A stretch of DNA of 10,264 nucleotides from an uncultured Collinsella sp. (GTDB taxonomy: Bacteria; Actinomycetota; Coriobacteriia; Coriobacteriales; Coriobacteriaceae): positions 1 to 10,264 of the forward strand of contig CAJLUE010000064.1 in assembly GCA_905209765.1 (NCBI GenBank). Direction: 5' to 3'. Of the stretch, positions 1 to 5,532 are shown piece after piece; the stretch's first letter is position 1; each line of letters begins with the position of its first letter. The notes beneath the pieces were generated by a model. It ran no database searches. It worked only from the letters and a program-made list of their open reading frames with translations, and had not been told where the DNA came from. The position numbers and the translations under genes are program-made.

Positions 1-567
1 GCGCTCACGCGCGGGGCGGCGCGCGGCAAGATCGAGGCCCTCGTCCGCTCGACGGCCTCCTCGACAAGGCCGGACGCGGCGGCCATCGCCGCCGAGGACC
101 GGGCGGTGAAACTGCTCGCGCGCAGGATATCCGAGAACTCGGCGGAGATCGAGGCGATCACGGCGGAGATCTCCGCCCTGCTCGAGGGCGACGATACCTA
201 CCGATGCCTCCTGACGGTGCCGGGCATCGGGCCCAAAACCGCTTCCGAGCTTGCGATCTCCATCGACATCGAAGACTTCCCCAGTCACGACAGGCTCGCG
301 TCGTACTGCGGCCTGGCGCCGCGCAACCGCCAGTCGGGAACCTCGATCTCCTCGGTGACGGCATCGCGCCAAGGCAACAAGAGGCTGAAGAACCTGCTCA
401 TATTCTCATGCAACTGCCTTACCCGGACAGAGGGGAGATGGGGCGACTACTACACCAGGTGCCGGGAACGGGGCATGTCGCACGGCAAGGCGCTCAAGGC
501 GCTGGCGCGAAAGAGACTGAAGGTCATCTACGCGGTCATGCGAGACAGGGTGCCTTACGCAGCCTAG
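1..567 (+). CDS. IS110-family transposase, C-terminal part (5' end outside the window)
   Basis: This is a DNA recombinase that moves its own element. The frame is open from base 1 and ends with TAG at 565-567, giving 188 visible codons of a protein usually near 330-420 residues. The visible part is the C-terminal Transposase_20 (IS116/IS110/IS902) domain. It has a helix-hairpin-helix-like VPGIGPKTASEL (217-252), the family-typical motif LASYCGLAPRNRQSG (about 295-339), and a Ser-rich stretch followed by RQGNKRLKNLL (about 340-400), where this family places its active-site serine. It ends in a basic helix (ALKALARKRLKVIYAVM). The N-terminal RuvC-like DEDD domain would lie to the left. An ATG/GTG-like start at 106 is internal, since the homologous region begins well before it. 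The gene is the only one on the plus strand and appears intact as far as it can be read. Confidence 0.88.
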   Translation, partial: ALTRGAARGKIEALVRSTASSTRPDAAAIAAEDRAVKLLARRISENSAEIEAITAEISALLEGDDTYRCLLTVPGIGPKTASELAISIDIEDFPSHDRLASYCGLAPRNRQSGTSISSVTASRQGNKRLKNLLIFSCNCLTRTEGRWGDYYTRCRERGMSHGKALKALARKRLKVIYAVMRDRVPYAA

Positions 568-680
568 CCGAAACGCACCGAGCAGACTGAAGCCCACCGG
601 CCTAATGGCTTGGCGTTAGCATGCCGCGATTCGGTCGCACGGAGAGCATTTCCCAGTTGACAAAACTATAGGAACACCCC
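1..680 (+). mobile_element. IS110-family insertion sequence, right-hand part (left part outside the window)
   Basis: The transposase reading frame enters from the left edge and stops at 567. About 113 bp of non-coding DNA follow, ending near the sequence TTGACAAAACTATAGGAACA (657-676) and a C run, after which an unrelated hairpin begins at 680. A short non-coding 3' end without long terminal inverted repeats is usual for IS110 elements. Known members use a structured bridge RNA; in the IS110 group it is encoded upstream of the transposase, so here it would lie outside the window. The exact right boundary (about 676-682) is inferred, because the left end and an empty site cannot be seen. Confidence 0.75.
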
Positions 681-787
681 CTAAGGGCCTGAGGTGCTCA
701 AGATTGGGAGCGACAAGCCCGACGAAGCGTACTTAGGTACGCAAGGAGGGTTGGAGCCCCAAGGTTGAGCGCCTCAGTGCCCTTAGG
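680..787. repeat. 108-nt imperfect hairpin with GCGTAC/GTACGC tip, at the 3' end of the GH1 gene
   Basis: The outer arms CCTAAGGGC (680-688) and GCCCTTAGG (779-787) are exact complements. The arms stay complementary inward with scattered mismatches (CTGAGG/CCTCAG, GCTCAA/TTGAGC) up to a tip of GCGTAC-TTAG-GTACGC (727-742). The GH1 stop codon (783-785, complement) lies inside the right arm. A second hairpin with the same tip and several shared inner positions is at 5533-5633. No U-tract follows on the minus strand, so simple intrinsic termination is uncertain. A dispersed repeat that stabilises or ends the mRNA is possible. IS110 abuts its left foot. Confidence 0.75.
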
Positions 788-2213
788 AAAGGTCCTCACC
801 ATTAGAAGCAATAACCTTCTTGTACCAGTCGAAGCTCTTCTTCTTGGAGCGCTTGAGGGTGCCGTTGCCCGCATCATCGCGGTCCACATAGATAAAGCCG
901 TAGCGCTTGGACATCTCGCCCGTGCCGGCCGAGACCAGGTCGATCGGGCCCCAGGTGGTGTAGCCCAGCAGGTCAACGCCGTCCTCGGTCACCGCGTCGC
1001 GCATCGCGGCGATGTGCTGACGCAGGAAGTCGATACGGTAGTCGTCGTTGATGGAGCCATCCTCCTCGACAACATCCTTGGCGCCCAGACCGTTCTCGAC
1101 CACAAACAGCGGCTTCTGATAACGGTCGTACAGGTCGTTGAGGGTGATGCGGAAGCCCAGCGGATCGATGGCCCAGCCCCACTGGCTCTCCTGCAGGTAG
1201 GGATTCTTGGCGCCGGCGAAGGCATTGCCCTGGGTGCGCTCGACATCGGGGTTATCGGCACCGGCGGAGCAACGGGTGCTGTAATAGCTAAAGCTGATGA
1301 AGTCGACGGTGTTGGCGGCCAGGATCTCGCGGTCCTCGTCCGTCATACCCACATCGATTCCCAGACGCTCGAGCTTCTTGACGGCATAGGCCGGGTAGTA
1401 GCCACGGCTCTGGACGTCGACGAAGAAATAGTTGCTCTGGTTGTCGAGCTGCGCCTGGCGCACATCGCCCGGACGGCAGCTGTAGGGGTAGTAGCTACCT
1501 GCGGCAAGCATGCAGCCGATCTTGATCTCGGGGTCGATCTCGTGGGCGATCTTGGTTGCCCACGCGCTGGCGACGAGCTCGTTGTGGGCTGCCAGGTACT
1601 CGACGGCCTCCTTGTTCTCGCCCTCCTCAAAGAACAGACCGGCACCCATAAACGGCAGGTGCAGGATCATATTGATCTCGTTAAAGGTAAGCCAGTACTT
1701 CACCAGACCCTTGTAGCGGGTGAAGATCGTGGTTGCAAGGTTCTTGTAGAAGTCGATGAGCTTGCGGTTGCGCCAGCCGCCGTACTCCTTGATGAGGTGA
1801 ATCGGGCAGTCGAAGTGCGTGATGGTCACAAGCGGCTCGATGCCGTGCGCCTGGCACTCGCGGAATACGTCCTCGTAGAAGGCCAGACCGGCCTCGTTGG
1901 GCTCGGCCTCGTCACCGTTGGGGAAGATGCGGGTCCACGCCAGACTCATGCGGAAGGTCTTAAAGCCCATCTCGGCAAAGAGGGCGATATCCTCCTTGTA
2001 ATGGTGATAGAAATCGATGCCGGTCTGCGCAGGATAGTAATAGCCATCCTCGAAGTCGAGCATCTTGCGCTGGCCGGAGACCACCGCATAGCGCTCGGGG
2101 CCGTGCGGTGCCACGTCCACGTTGGCCAGGCCACGGCCGTCCACGTTGTAGGCGCCCTCGCACTGGTTGGCAGCCGTCGCGCCGCCCCACAGGAAGTCGT
2201 TACGGAAAGCCAT
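783..2213 (-). CDS. Glycoside hydrolase family 1, probable 6-phospho-beta-glucosidase
   Basis: This 476-residue protein is full length for GH1. It should hydrolyse beta-glucosides, most likely phosphorylated by a PTS during uptake, in the cytoplasm; no signal peptide is seen. The N-terminal GH1 signature is FLWGGATAANQCEGA (7-21). The acid/base Glu is E179 in TFNEIN and the nucleophile is E373 in VVENGLG. Near the C-terminus, VSAGTGEMSKRYGFIYVD (427-444) contains the Ser...Lys-x-Tyr arrangement that binds the 6-phosphate in phospho-glucosidases and phospho-galactosidases, which favours a 6-phospho substrate. The ATG at 2213 follows an AAAGGA ribosome site 7 nt upstream. No PTS gene is visible nearby. 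It is separated from the DUF4867 gene by 344 bp of hairpins and is probably transcribed alone. The exact aglycone and sugar are unknown. Confidence 0.88.
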   Translation of the reverse strand: MAFRNDFLWGGATAANQCEGAYNVDGRGLANVDVAPHGPERYAVVSGQRKMLDFEDGYYYPAQTGIDFYHHYKEDIALFAEMGFKTFRMSLAWTRIFPNGDEAEPNEAGLAFYEDVFRECQAHGIEPLVTITHFDCPIHLIKEYGGWRNRKLIDFYKNLATTIFTRYKGLVKYWLTFNEINMILHLPFMGAGLFFEEGENKEAVEYLAAHNELVASAWATKIAHEIDPEIKIGCMLAAGSYYPYSCRPGDVRQAQLDNQSNYFFVDVQSRGYYPAYAVKKLERLGIDVGMTDEDREILAANTVDFISFSYYSTRCSAGADNPDVERTQGNAFAGAKNPYLQESQWGWAIDPLGFRITLNDLYDRYQKPLFVVENGLGAKDVVEEDGSINDDYRIDFLRQHIAAMRDAVTEDGVDLLGYTTWGPIDLVSAGTGEMSKRYGFIYVDRDDAGNGTLKRSKKKSFDWYKKVIASNGEDLS

Positions 2214-2234
2214 GCATCAATCCTTTCATATGCC

Positions 2235-2287
2235 GCTTGTCGTGGTTTCAGTATCCCCGCAAACGGGGTACCACTCAACGACAACAG
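2235..2287 (-). promoter_or_regulatory. Nested palindrome with candidate promoter upstream of the GH1 gene
   Basis: On the minus strand TTGAGT (complement of 2273-2278) and GATACT (complement of 2250-2255) are exactly 17 bp apart, a plausible -35/-10 pair. The spacer between them is itself a palindrome (CCCCG-CAAA-CGGGG, 2255-2268, flanked by GTA/TAC). Further out TTGTCGT (2238-2244) pairs with ACGACAA (2278-2284). It may therefore be an operator inside a promoter or, if transcription starts further upstream, a hairpin in the mRNA leader. The match to promoter consensus is only moderate, and no known riboswitch or LicT/BglG antiterminator sequence was recognised. Confidence 0.4.
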
Positions 2288-2358
2288 CGCAGGTCGATAC
2301 TTCTTTTCGCGCGCAGGTGCTCGGCGGCCGCCCCGCCTGACACTTTTTGATACCCGCC

Positions 2359-2407
2359 TGCCCAAGCCGCCACAAAGGGGACAGGCACCTTTGTGGTGGT
2401 TTGGGCA
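2359..2407. repeat. 20-bp-arm hairpin with GGGGACAGGCACC centre (REP-like)
   Basis: The arms 2359-2378 and 2388-2407 are complementary over 20 positions (TGCCCAAG.../...TTTGGGCA, CCACAAAGG/CCTTTGTGG). The two imperfect pairs are G-U when read as plus-strand RNA. The 9-nt loop with its flanks reads GGGGACAGGCACC. As remembered, that motif recurs in REP-like palindromes linked to RAYT (Y1) transposases in many phyla; this link is from memory and not checked. There is no U-tract, so it does not look like a terminator. Confidence 0.6.
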
Positions 2408-2408
2408 C

Positions 2409-2548
2409 GTTTGTCTCGATCTGTAACAGGTAGGCCGTCAAAACCGGGCCTGGTGTTACGGATCGAGATTTTCGGGCGGGCCCCTGCAGTTTGTCTAAAT
2501 CTGTAACAGGTAGAGACGATTTAGCCCGCTAGATGTTACAGATTGAGA
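2409..2548. repeat. Two tandem 55-nt hairpin units with an 80-bp period
   Basis: Unit 1 (2414-2468) and unit 2 (2494-2548) each have 15-nt arms and a 25-nt centre. Unit 1 arms are TCTCGATCTGTAACA and TGTTACGGATCGAGA; unit 2 arms are TCTAAATCTGTAACA and TGTTACAGATTGAGA. Each unit is preceded by GTTTG and each left arm is followed by GGTAG. The starts are exactly 80 bp apart with a 25-bp spacer. Centres and spacer differ while arms and geometry are kept, as expected for a selected or mobile palindromic repeat. They lie between the DUF4867 and GH1 genes together with the hairpins at 2235-2287 and 2359-2407, so most of the 2214-2557 spacer is palindromic. Confidence 0.75.
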
Positions 2549-2557
2549 CAGAAGATT

Positions 2558-3202
2558 TTAGTCCACGGTAATGTCGAGGTTTTTGCCGATGAGTCCTACG
2601 TAGCCGCCCTCGGCAGCCTTGGGGCTGTCAGCATGGCAGAGAACCCACTTGTCGGCCTTCCAGTAGCAGTAGCTGTCGCCGGCTGCGGGCATGTCGGCTG
2701 CAGCCTCGGGGCGCGGGCCATTGGTACCTGCAGGCAGCGCCACCATCACCTGGAAGCCGCCGTCGTCGACCATGCAGGGCGTATAGTGGAGCGTGGTGTT
2801 GAAAACCTCGACGACCTTGCCCGCCGGCACGCGGAACGCCTTGACACACGCGGTATCGAGCTTGCCGTCCTCGATCTCCCAGCGATGCGCCACAAGCAGG
2901 ATAAAGTCGCGGGCGCCCAGGTTGAACTCGCTCGCGCGGTGGTACTCCAGGCAGTTGAGCCGTGTGTTGTGGCCGTTGCACCAGCCGAGCTGGAAGGGAC
3001 GACCACCAAACATGAGAAAGCCGAGCGTGTCGGCACCCTCAACCTGCTCGAGCTCGGGCGCGGAGGCCACGTACTTACTGCCCTCGGGGATGGGCGTAGC
3101 GGAGAGCGCCTCGAGCATGGACGACGTGAGCTCGGACGGGACGTCATCCCACACGCGGCCATAGGACTTGAACTCGGGATCAGAGACAGAGTAGATATGC
3201 AT
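2558..3202 (-). CDS. DUF4867-type protein, cupin-like, function unknown
   Basis: This 214-residue soluble protein has no signal peptide or membrane segment. From the N-terminal MHIYSVSDPEFKSYGRV, the GHNTRLNCLEYHRASE core (77-92) and LHYTPC (138-143) it is recognised as the DUF4867 family. The spacing of H78, E86, H88 and E92, with H139 later in a beta-rich sequence, resembles metal-binding cupins, a fold that includes several sugar isomerases; this is inference. The ATG at 3202 is preferred over the in-frame GTG at 3208 because AGGAG sits 5 nt before the ATG and runs into the GTG. The gene stands between luxS with its terminator upstream and a hairpin-rich spacer downstream, so it is probably transcribed from its own promoter. 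Relatives are remembered near sugar-catabolic genes, but no reaction can be assigned from sequence. Confidence 0.72.
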   Translation of the reverse strand: MHIYSVSDPEFKSYGRVWDDVPSELTSSMLEALSATPIPEGSKYVASAPELEQVEGADTLGFLMFGGRPFQLGWCNGHNTRLNCLEYHRASEFNLGARDFILLVAHRWEIEDGKLDTACVKAFRVPAGKVVEVFNTTLHYTPCMVDDGGFQVMVALPAGTNGPRPEAAADMPAAGDSYCYWKADKWVLCHADSPKAAEGGYVGLIGKNLDITVD

Positions 3203-3212
3203 GTTCACTCCT

Positions 3213-3236
3213 GTTCGTAAATGTGACTATACGAAC
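3213..3236 (-). promoter_or_regulatory. Candidate operator palindrome over the -10 of the DUF4867 gene
   Basis: GTTCGTA (3213-3219) and TACGAAC (3230-3236) form an exact 7-bp inverted repeat with a 10-bp centre, 10 nt ahead of the start codon. On the minus strand a -10-like TATAGT (complement of 3226-3231) overlaps it, so a bound regulator would block transcription. No convincing -35 was found. A second small palindrome, TTCTAGAA (3238-3245), and a hairpin GAGCG/CGCTC (3253-3270) are just upstream. Which protein might bind is unknown; the motif differs from the TAAAC sites near the LacI gene. Confidence 0.4.
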
Positions 3237-3285
3237 ATTCTAGAACAAACATGAGCGATTTTGAACGCTCGTCCTGACCACTCAA

Positions 3286-3318
3286 CAAAAAGGCGCCCCC
3301 GCATAAGCGAAGGCGCCC
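3286..3318 (-). terminator. Intrinsic terminator of luxS
   Basis: On the minus strand a stem of about 11 bp (GGCGCCUUCGC paired with GCGGGGGCGCC, two G-U pairs, UUAU loop; plus-strand 3292-3317) is followed directly by UUUUU. It starts about 30 nt after the luxS stop codon at 3347. Confidence 0.88.
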
Positions 3319-3346
3319 AATCCGTGCGTTTTAGGCGATAAAGCCC

Positions 3347-3835
3347 TTACGCCTGCTGATAATGCAGGTGCTTCTCGTCGATATCGGCCAGGTCGCGGTC
3401 GAGGTAGCGGCGCGCGAGCCAGTTTGCCATGGGGAGGTTCTGGTCCAGGTAGTTACCACACTCCTCGGGAGCGGCTCCGGGGACATCGCCCTCAAAGCCG
3501 GCGACAAACTCGAACAGTTCACGCACGAGCGGCAGAATCTCCTCGCTCGCCACCTCGCCAAACACGACGAGGTAAAAGCCCGTACGGCAGCCCATGGGGC
3601 CAAAGTAGACAATTCGGCTCGACCACTCGGCATGATTGCGAAGGAACGTCGCGCCCAGGTGCTCAATGGTGTGGCACTCGGCGGTGTTCATGACCGGCTC
3701 CTTGTTGGGCGTGGTCAGGCGCAGGTCAAACGTGGTGACGGCAGCACCGGTCGCCGGATCGCGGTCGATGCGGCTCACATACACGCCGGGCTCAAGCAGC
3801 AGATGGTCAACGGAAAAACTCGCGATGCGCTCCAT
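3347..3835 (-). CDS. luxS: S-ribosylhomocysteine lyase (autoinducer-2 synthase)
   Basis: LuxS splits S-ribosylhomocysteine into homocysteine and 4,5-dihydroxy-2,3-pentanedione, the precursor of the AI-2 signal, in the activated methyl cycle in the cytoplasm. The 162-residue length is normal. The metal site is complete: H55 and H59 in HTIEH, and C126 in ECGNY. The catalytic Cys is C83 in GPMGCRTGFY, and E58 is also present. The ATG at 3835 is preceded by AGAGGA. The gene has its own terminator, and a spacer of about 150 bp with several hairpins separates it from the upstream kinase gene, so it is probably expressed apart from the sugar operon. No pfs or lsr-type gene is visible, and the closeness to an FGGY kinase may be chance. 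Confidence 0.97.
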   Translation of the reverse strand: MERIASFSVDHLLLEPGVYVSRIDRDPATGAAVTTFDLRLTTPNKEPVMNTAECHTIEHLGATFLRNHAEWSSRIVYFGPMGCRTGFYLVVFGEVASEEILPLVRELFEFVAGFEGDVPGAAPEECGNYLDQNLPMANWLARRYLDRDLADIDEKHLHYQQA

Positions 3836-3899
3836 GGCAGATCCTCTCGGTAGTCAATTTGGGACGGGGCTCTTTTAGCTGGTTCGAATGGTCGCACCA

Positions 3900-3929
3900 A
3901 TCATACCAGTCAAAAAAGCCCCGTCCCAA
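3900..3929 (-). promoter_or_regulatory. Candidate luxS promoter
   Basis: On the minus strand TGGTATGAT is an extended -10 (TG-N-TATGAT, complement of 3900-3908). TTGGGA (complement of 3924-3929) lies 18 bp upstream as a weak -35. Transcription would begin inside the large palindrome, about 55 nt before the luxS start codon. If this promoter is used, the palindrome may act as DNA rather than as an RNA switch. Confidence 0.35.
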
Positions 3930-3949
3930 ATAAGCTACCTGGGACGAGG
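3912..3949 (-). terminator. Intrinsic terminator of the kinase gene (segment 2:3 pairing)
   Basis: On the minus strand CCUCGUCCCA pairs with UGGGACGGGG over 10 bp (one G-U), with an 11-nt loop, then C and six U (complement of 3912-3917). It lies about 40-75 nt after the kinase stop codon. Alternative pairing with the flanking segments could prevent it from forming. Confidence 0.65.
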
Positions 3950-3987
3950 ACTAATGAGTTTTTAATCCCCGTCCCAGAAAAATCATT

Positions 3988-5478
3988 CTAGGCTGTGTAC
4001 GAGATGGTCGCGTCAACGGCGTGACGCCAGCCGGCGATCTTCTTGGCGCGCTCGTCGGCGGTCATGGCAGGCTCCACGATGCCGCGGGCGCCGTAGACGT
4101 CGACGACATCGCGCGCGTACATGCCCAGCGCAATGCCGCAGGCCCAGGCCGCACCCAGGCCGCTCATCTCGTCGTTGCTCGCGATGCGGATGGGCGAGCC
4201 AACCAAGTCGCTCTCAAACTGCATCAGGTACGCGTCGCGCGTGGGACCGCCATCAACACGAAGCTCGGACAGCGCCGCGCCCGAATCCTCGACCATCGCA
4301 TCGATCACGTCAAAGATCTGATAGGCAATCGACTCGTCGGCGGCCTTCACGAACTCCGCGCGACCCGTGGTGCGCGTCATGCCAAAGACGCAGCCCTCGG
4401 CGTCACTCGCCCAATGCGGCGCGCCCAAACCGGTAAACGCCGGCACAAAGTAGACGCGGCTCGCCGGATTGGCGGCGTAGCACAGGTCGGTAACTTCCTC
4501 GGGGTTGTTGATGAACTCAAGATCGTCGCGCAGCCACGTCTTGACGGCGCCGGCGTAGCTCACGTTGCCCTCGAGTACATACTCGGTCACGCCGTCCATA
4601 CGCCATGCGAGCGAGCTCGAAAGCCCGTGCGAGCTGGCAACGAACTCGTCGCCGACGTTCATCATGACCGAGCTGCCGGTGCCATAGGTCGCCTTGGCCA
4701 TACCGCGGCTGTGGCAGCCCTGCGCGAACAAGGCCGCGTGGCTGTCGCCCAGCACGCCGTGAATGGGCACGGGTGCCGGCAAAAAGCCGCCCAGGTCCGT
4801 CGTGCCGAACAGGCCATCGGAATCGGTCACCTGCGGCAGGCAGGCCACGTCAACGCCAAAGGCCTCGCACACCGGCTCGCTCCAGCAGCCACGGCGCAGG
4901 TCAAAGAGCTGCGTGCGGCTGGCGTTGGACCAGTCGCAGCGGAACTCCGCGCCGCCCGTGAGCGTCCAGACCACCCAGGCATCAATGGTGCCCAGACACA
5001 GCTCGCCTGCCGCGGCAGCCTCGGCAGCAGCGGGAACGTTCGCGAGGATCCAGGCCATCTTGCCCGCCGGATAGTAGGGCGAGAGCACCAGGCCCGTCGT
5101 GTCGCGCACCAGCTCGGCCACACCCTCGCGCGCGGCCAGCTTGTCGCACAGCCCGCGGGCGCGGGCGCACTGCCACACCACGGCGTCGCACAGCGGCTCG
5201 CCCGTCATGCGGTTCCAGGCAACGGTGGTCTCGCGCTGGTTGGAGATGCCGATGCCGGCGATGTCGGCAGGGTCGACCCCGGTCTCCTCCACCACGGCAC
5301 GCGCCACGGCCAGCACATTGGCGGCAATCTCGACCGGATCATGGCTCACCCAACCGGCCTCATTGACAATCTGGCGATGCAAGCGATCGGCACGATGAAT
5401 CAAATGGCCGCCCTCGTCTACCAGCAGCGCCTTGGTGCCCTGCGTGGATTGATCGATTCCGATGATGTATTTGCTCAT
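3988..5478 (-). CDS. FGGY-family carbohydrate kinase, glycerol-kinase-like, substrate uncertain
   Basis: This 496-residue cytoplasmic kinase should phosphorylate a polyol or ketose with ATP. The first ATP-side loop is DQSTQGTKAL (9-18), where glycerol kinases typically have DQGTTSSRA. Pocket residues equivalent to GlpK R83, E84, W103, Y135 and D245 are present (R82, E83, W102, Y135, D245). The partner of D245, Gln in GlpK, is Ser here (GDSHAAL, 244-250). YGTGSSVM (265-272) and DGGPTRDAYLMQFESD near the C-terminus are FGGY nucleotide-domain motifs. The ATG at 5478 has GGGAGAG 5 nt upstream; more distal in-frame starts lack this. It follows the transketolase genes after a 171-bp hairpin-containing gap, so it may share their transcript. 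The altered pocket and context suggest an operon sugar such as a ketose rather than glycerol, but an orphan glycerol kinase remains possible. Confidence 0.85.
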   Translation of the reverse strand: MSKYIIGIDQSTQGTKALLVDEGGHLIHRADRLHRQIVNEAGWVSHDPVEIAANVLAVARAVVEETGVDPADIAGIGISNQRETTVAWNRMTGEPLCDAVVWQCARARGLCDKLAAREGVAELVRDTTGLVLSPYYPAGKMAWILANVPAAAEAAAAGELCLGTIDAWVVWTLTGGAEFRCDWSNASRTQLFDLRRGCWSEPVCEAFGVDVACLPQVTDSDGLFGTTDLGGFLPAPVPIHGVLGDSHAALFAQGCHSRGMAKATYGTGSSVMMNVGDEFVASSHGLSSSLAWRMDGVTEYVLEGNVSYAGAVKTWLRDDLEFINNPEEVTDLCYAANPASRVYFVPAFTGLGAPHWASDAEGCVFGMTRTTGRAEFVKAADESIAYQIFDVIDAMVEDSGAALSELRVDGGPTRDAYLMQFESDLVGSPIRIASNDEMSGLGAAWACGIALGMYARDVVDVYGARGIVEPAMTADERAKKIAGWRHAVDATISYTA

Positions 5479-5495
5479 GTACTCTCCCATTCCTT

Positions 5496-5521
5496 CCGTC
5501 AAATCGAAGACGACCTGACGG
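5496..5521 (-). promoter_or_regulatory. Small hairpin ahead of the kinase ribosome site
   Basis: CCGTCA (5496-5501) and TGACGG (5516-5521) are exact complements with CG/CG inside the loop. The hairpin would form in the mRNA just before the kinase Shine-Dalgarno region, and no U-tract follows. It may influence translation or be the downstream foot of the large hairpin at 5533-5633. Confidence 0.3.
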
Positions 5522-5532
5522 ACAAGGAGCGA

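Larger units (their letters stand above)
3858..3979 (-). promoter_or_regulatory. Four mutually complementary segments ahead of luxS (attenuator-like or palindromic repeat)
   Basis: In transcription order the minus strand carries: segment 1 CTGGGACGGGGA (complement of about 3968-3979), segment 2 TCCTCGTCCCAG (3939-3950), segment 3 TTTGGGACGGGGCT (3917-3930) and segment 4 AGCCCCGTCCCAAA (3858-3871). Segments 1:2, 2:3 and 3:4 can each pair, and the pairings exclude one another. 2:3 is followed by six U. Segments 3 and 4 are also the ends of a 73-nt hairpin whose arms stay colinear inward (CTGGT/ACCAG, TGGT/ACCA). No known riboswitch was recognised. Position 3968-3979 may be off by two bases. Confidence 0.5.

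Noticed and set aside
106..567. Start of the transposase at 106
   Set aside because: The frame is open to base 1 and the sequence before 106 continues the protein, so the gene starts outside the window.
2315..2348. GC-rich hairpin followed by TTTTT on the plus strand
   Set aside because: The stem is interrupted by mismatches (CTC against TGA), and there is no plus-strand gene for it to terminate.
765..2426. 553-residue plus-strand open frame opposite the GH1 gene
   Set aside because: Low-complexity antisense shadow of a clearly recognisable GH1 gene; no ribosome site and no family resemblance.
2409..2548. Possible small CRISPR array (repeats with unlike spacers)
   Set aside because: Only two units, each an internal hairpin of 55 nt with an 80-bp period, no cas genes; a palindromic repeat pair explains it better.
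3988..5478. Naming the kinase glpK
   Set aside because: The pocket Gln after the catalytic Asp is Ser, the first loop differs, and no glycerol facilitator or glycerol-3-phosphate oxidase is nearby.
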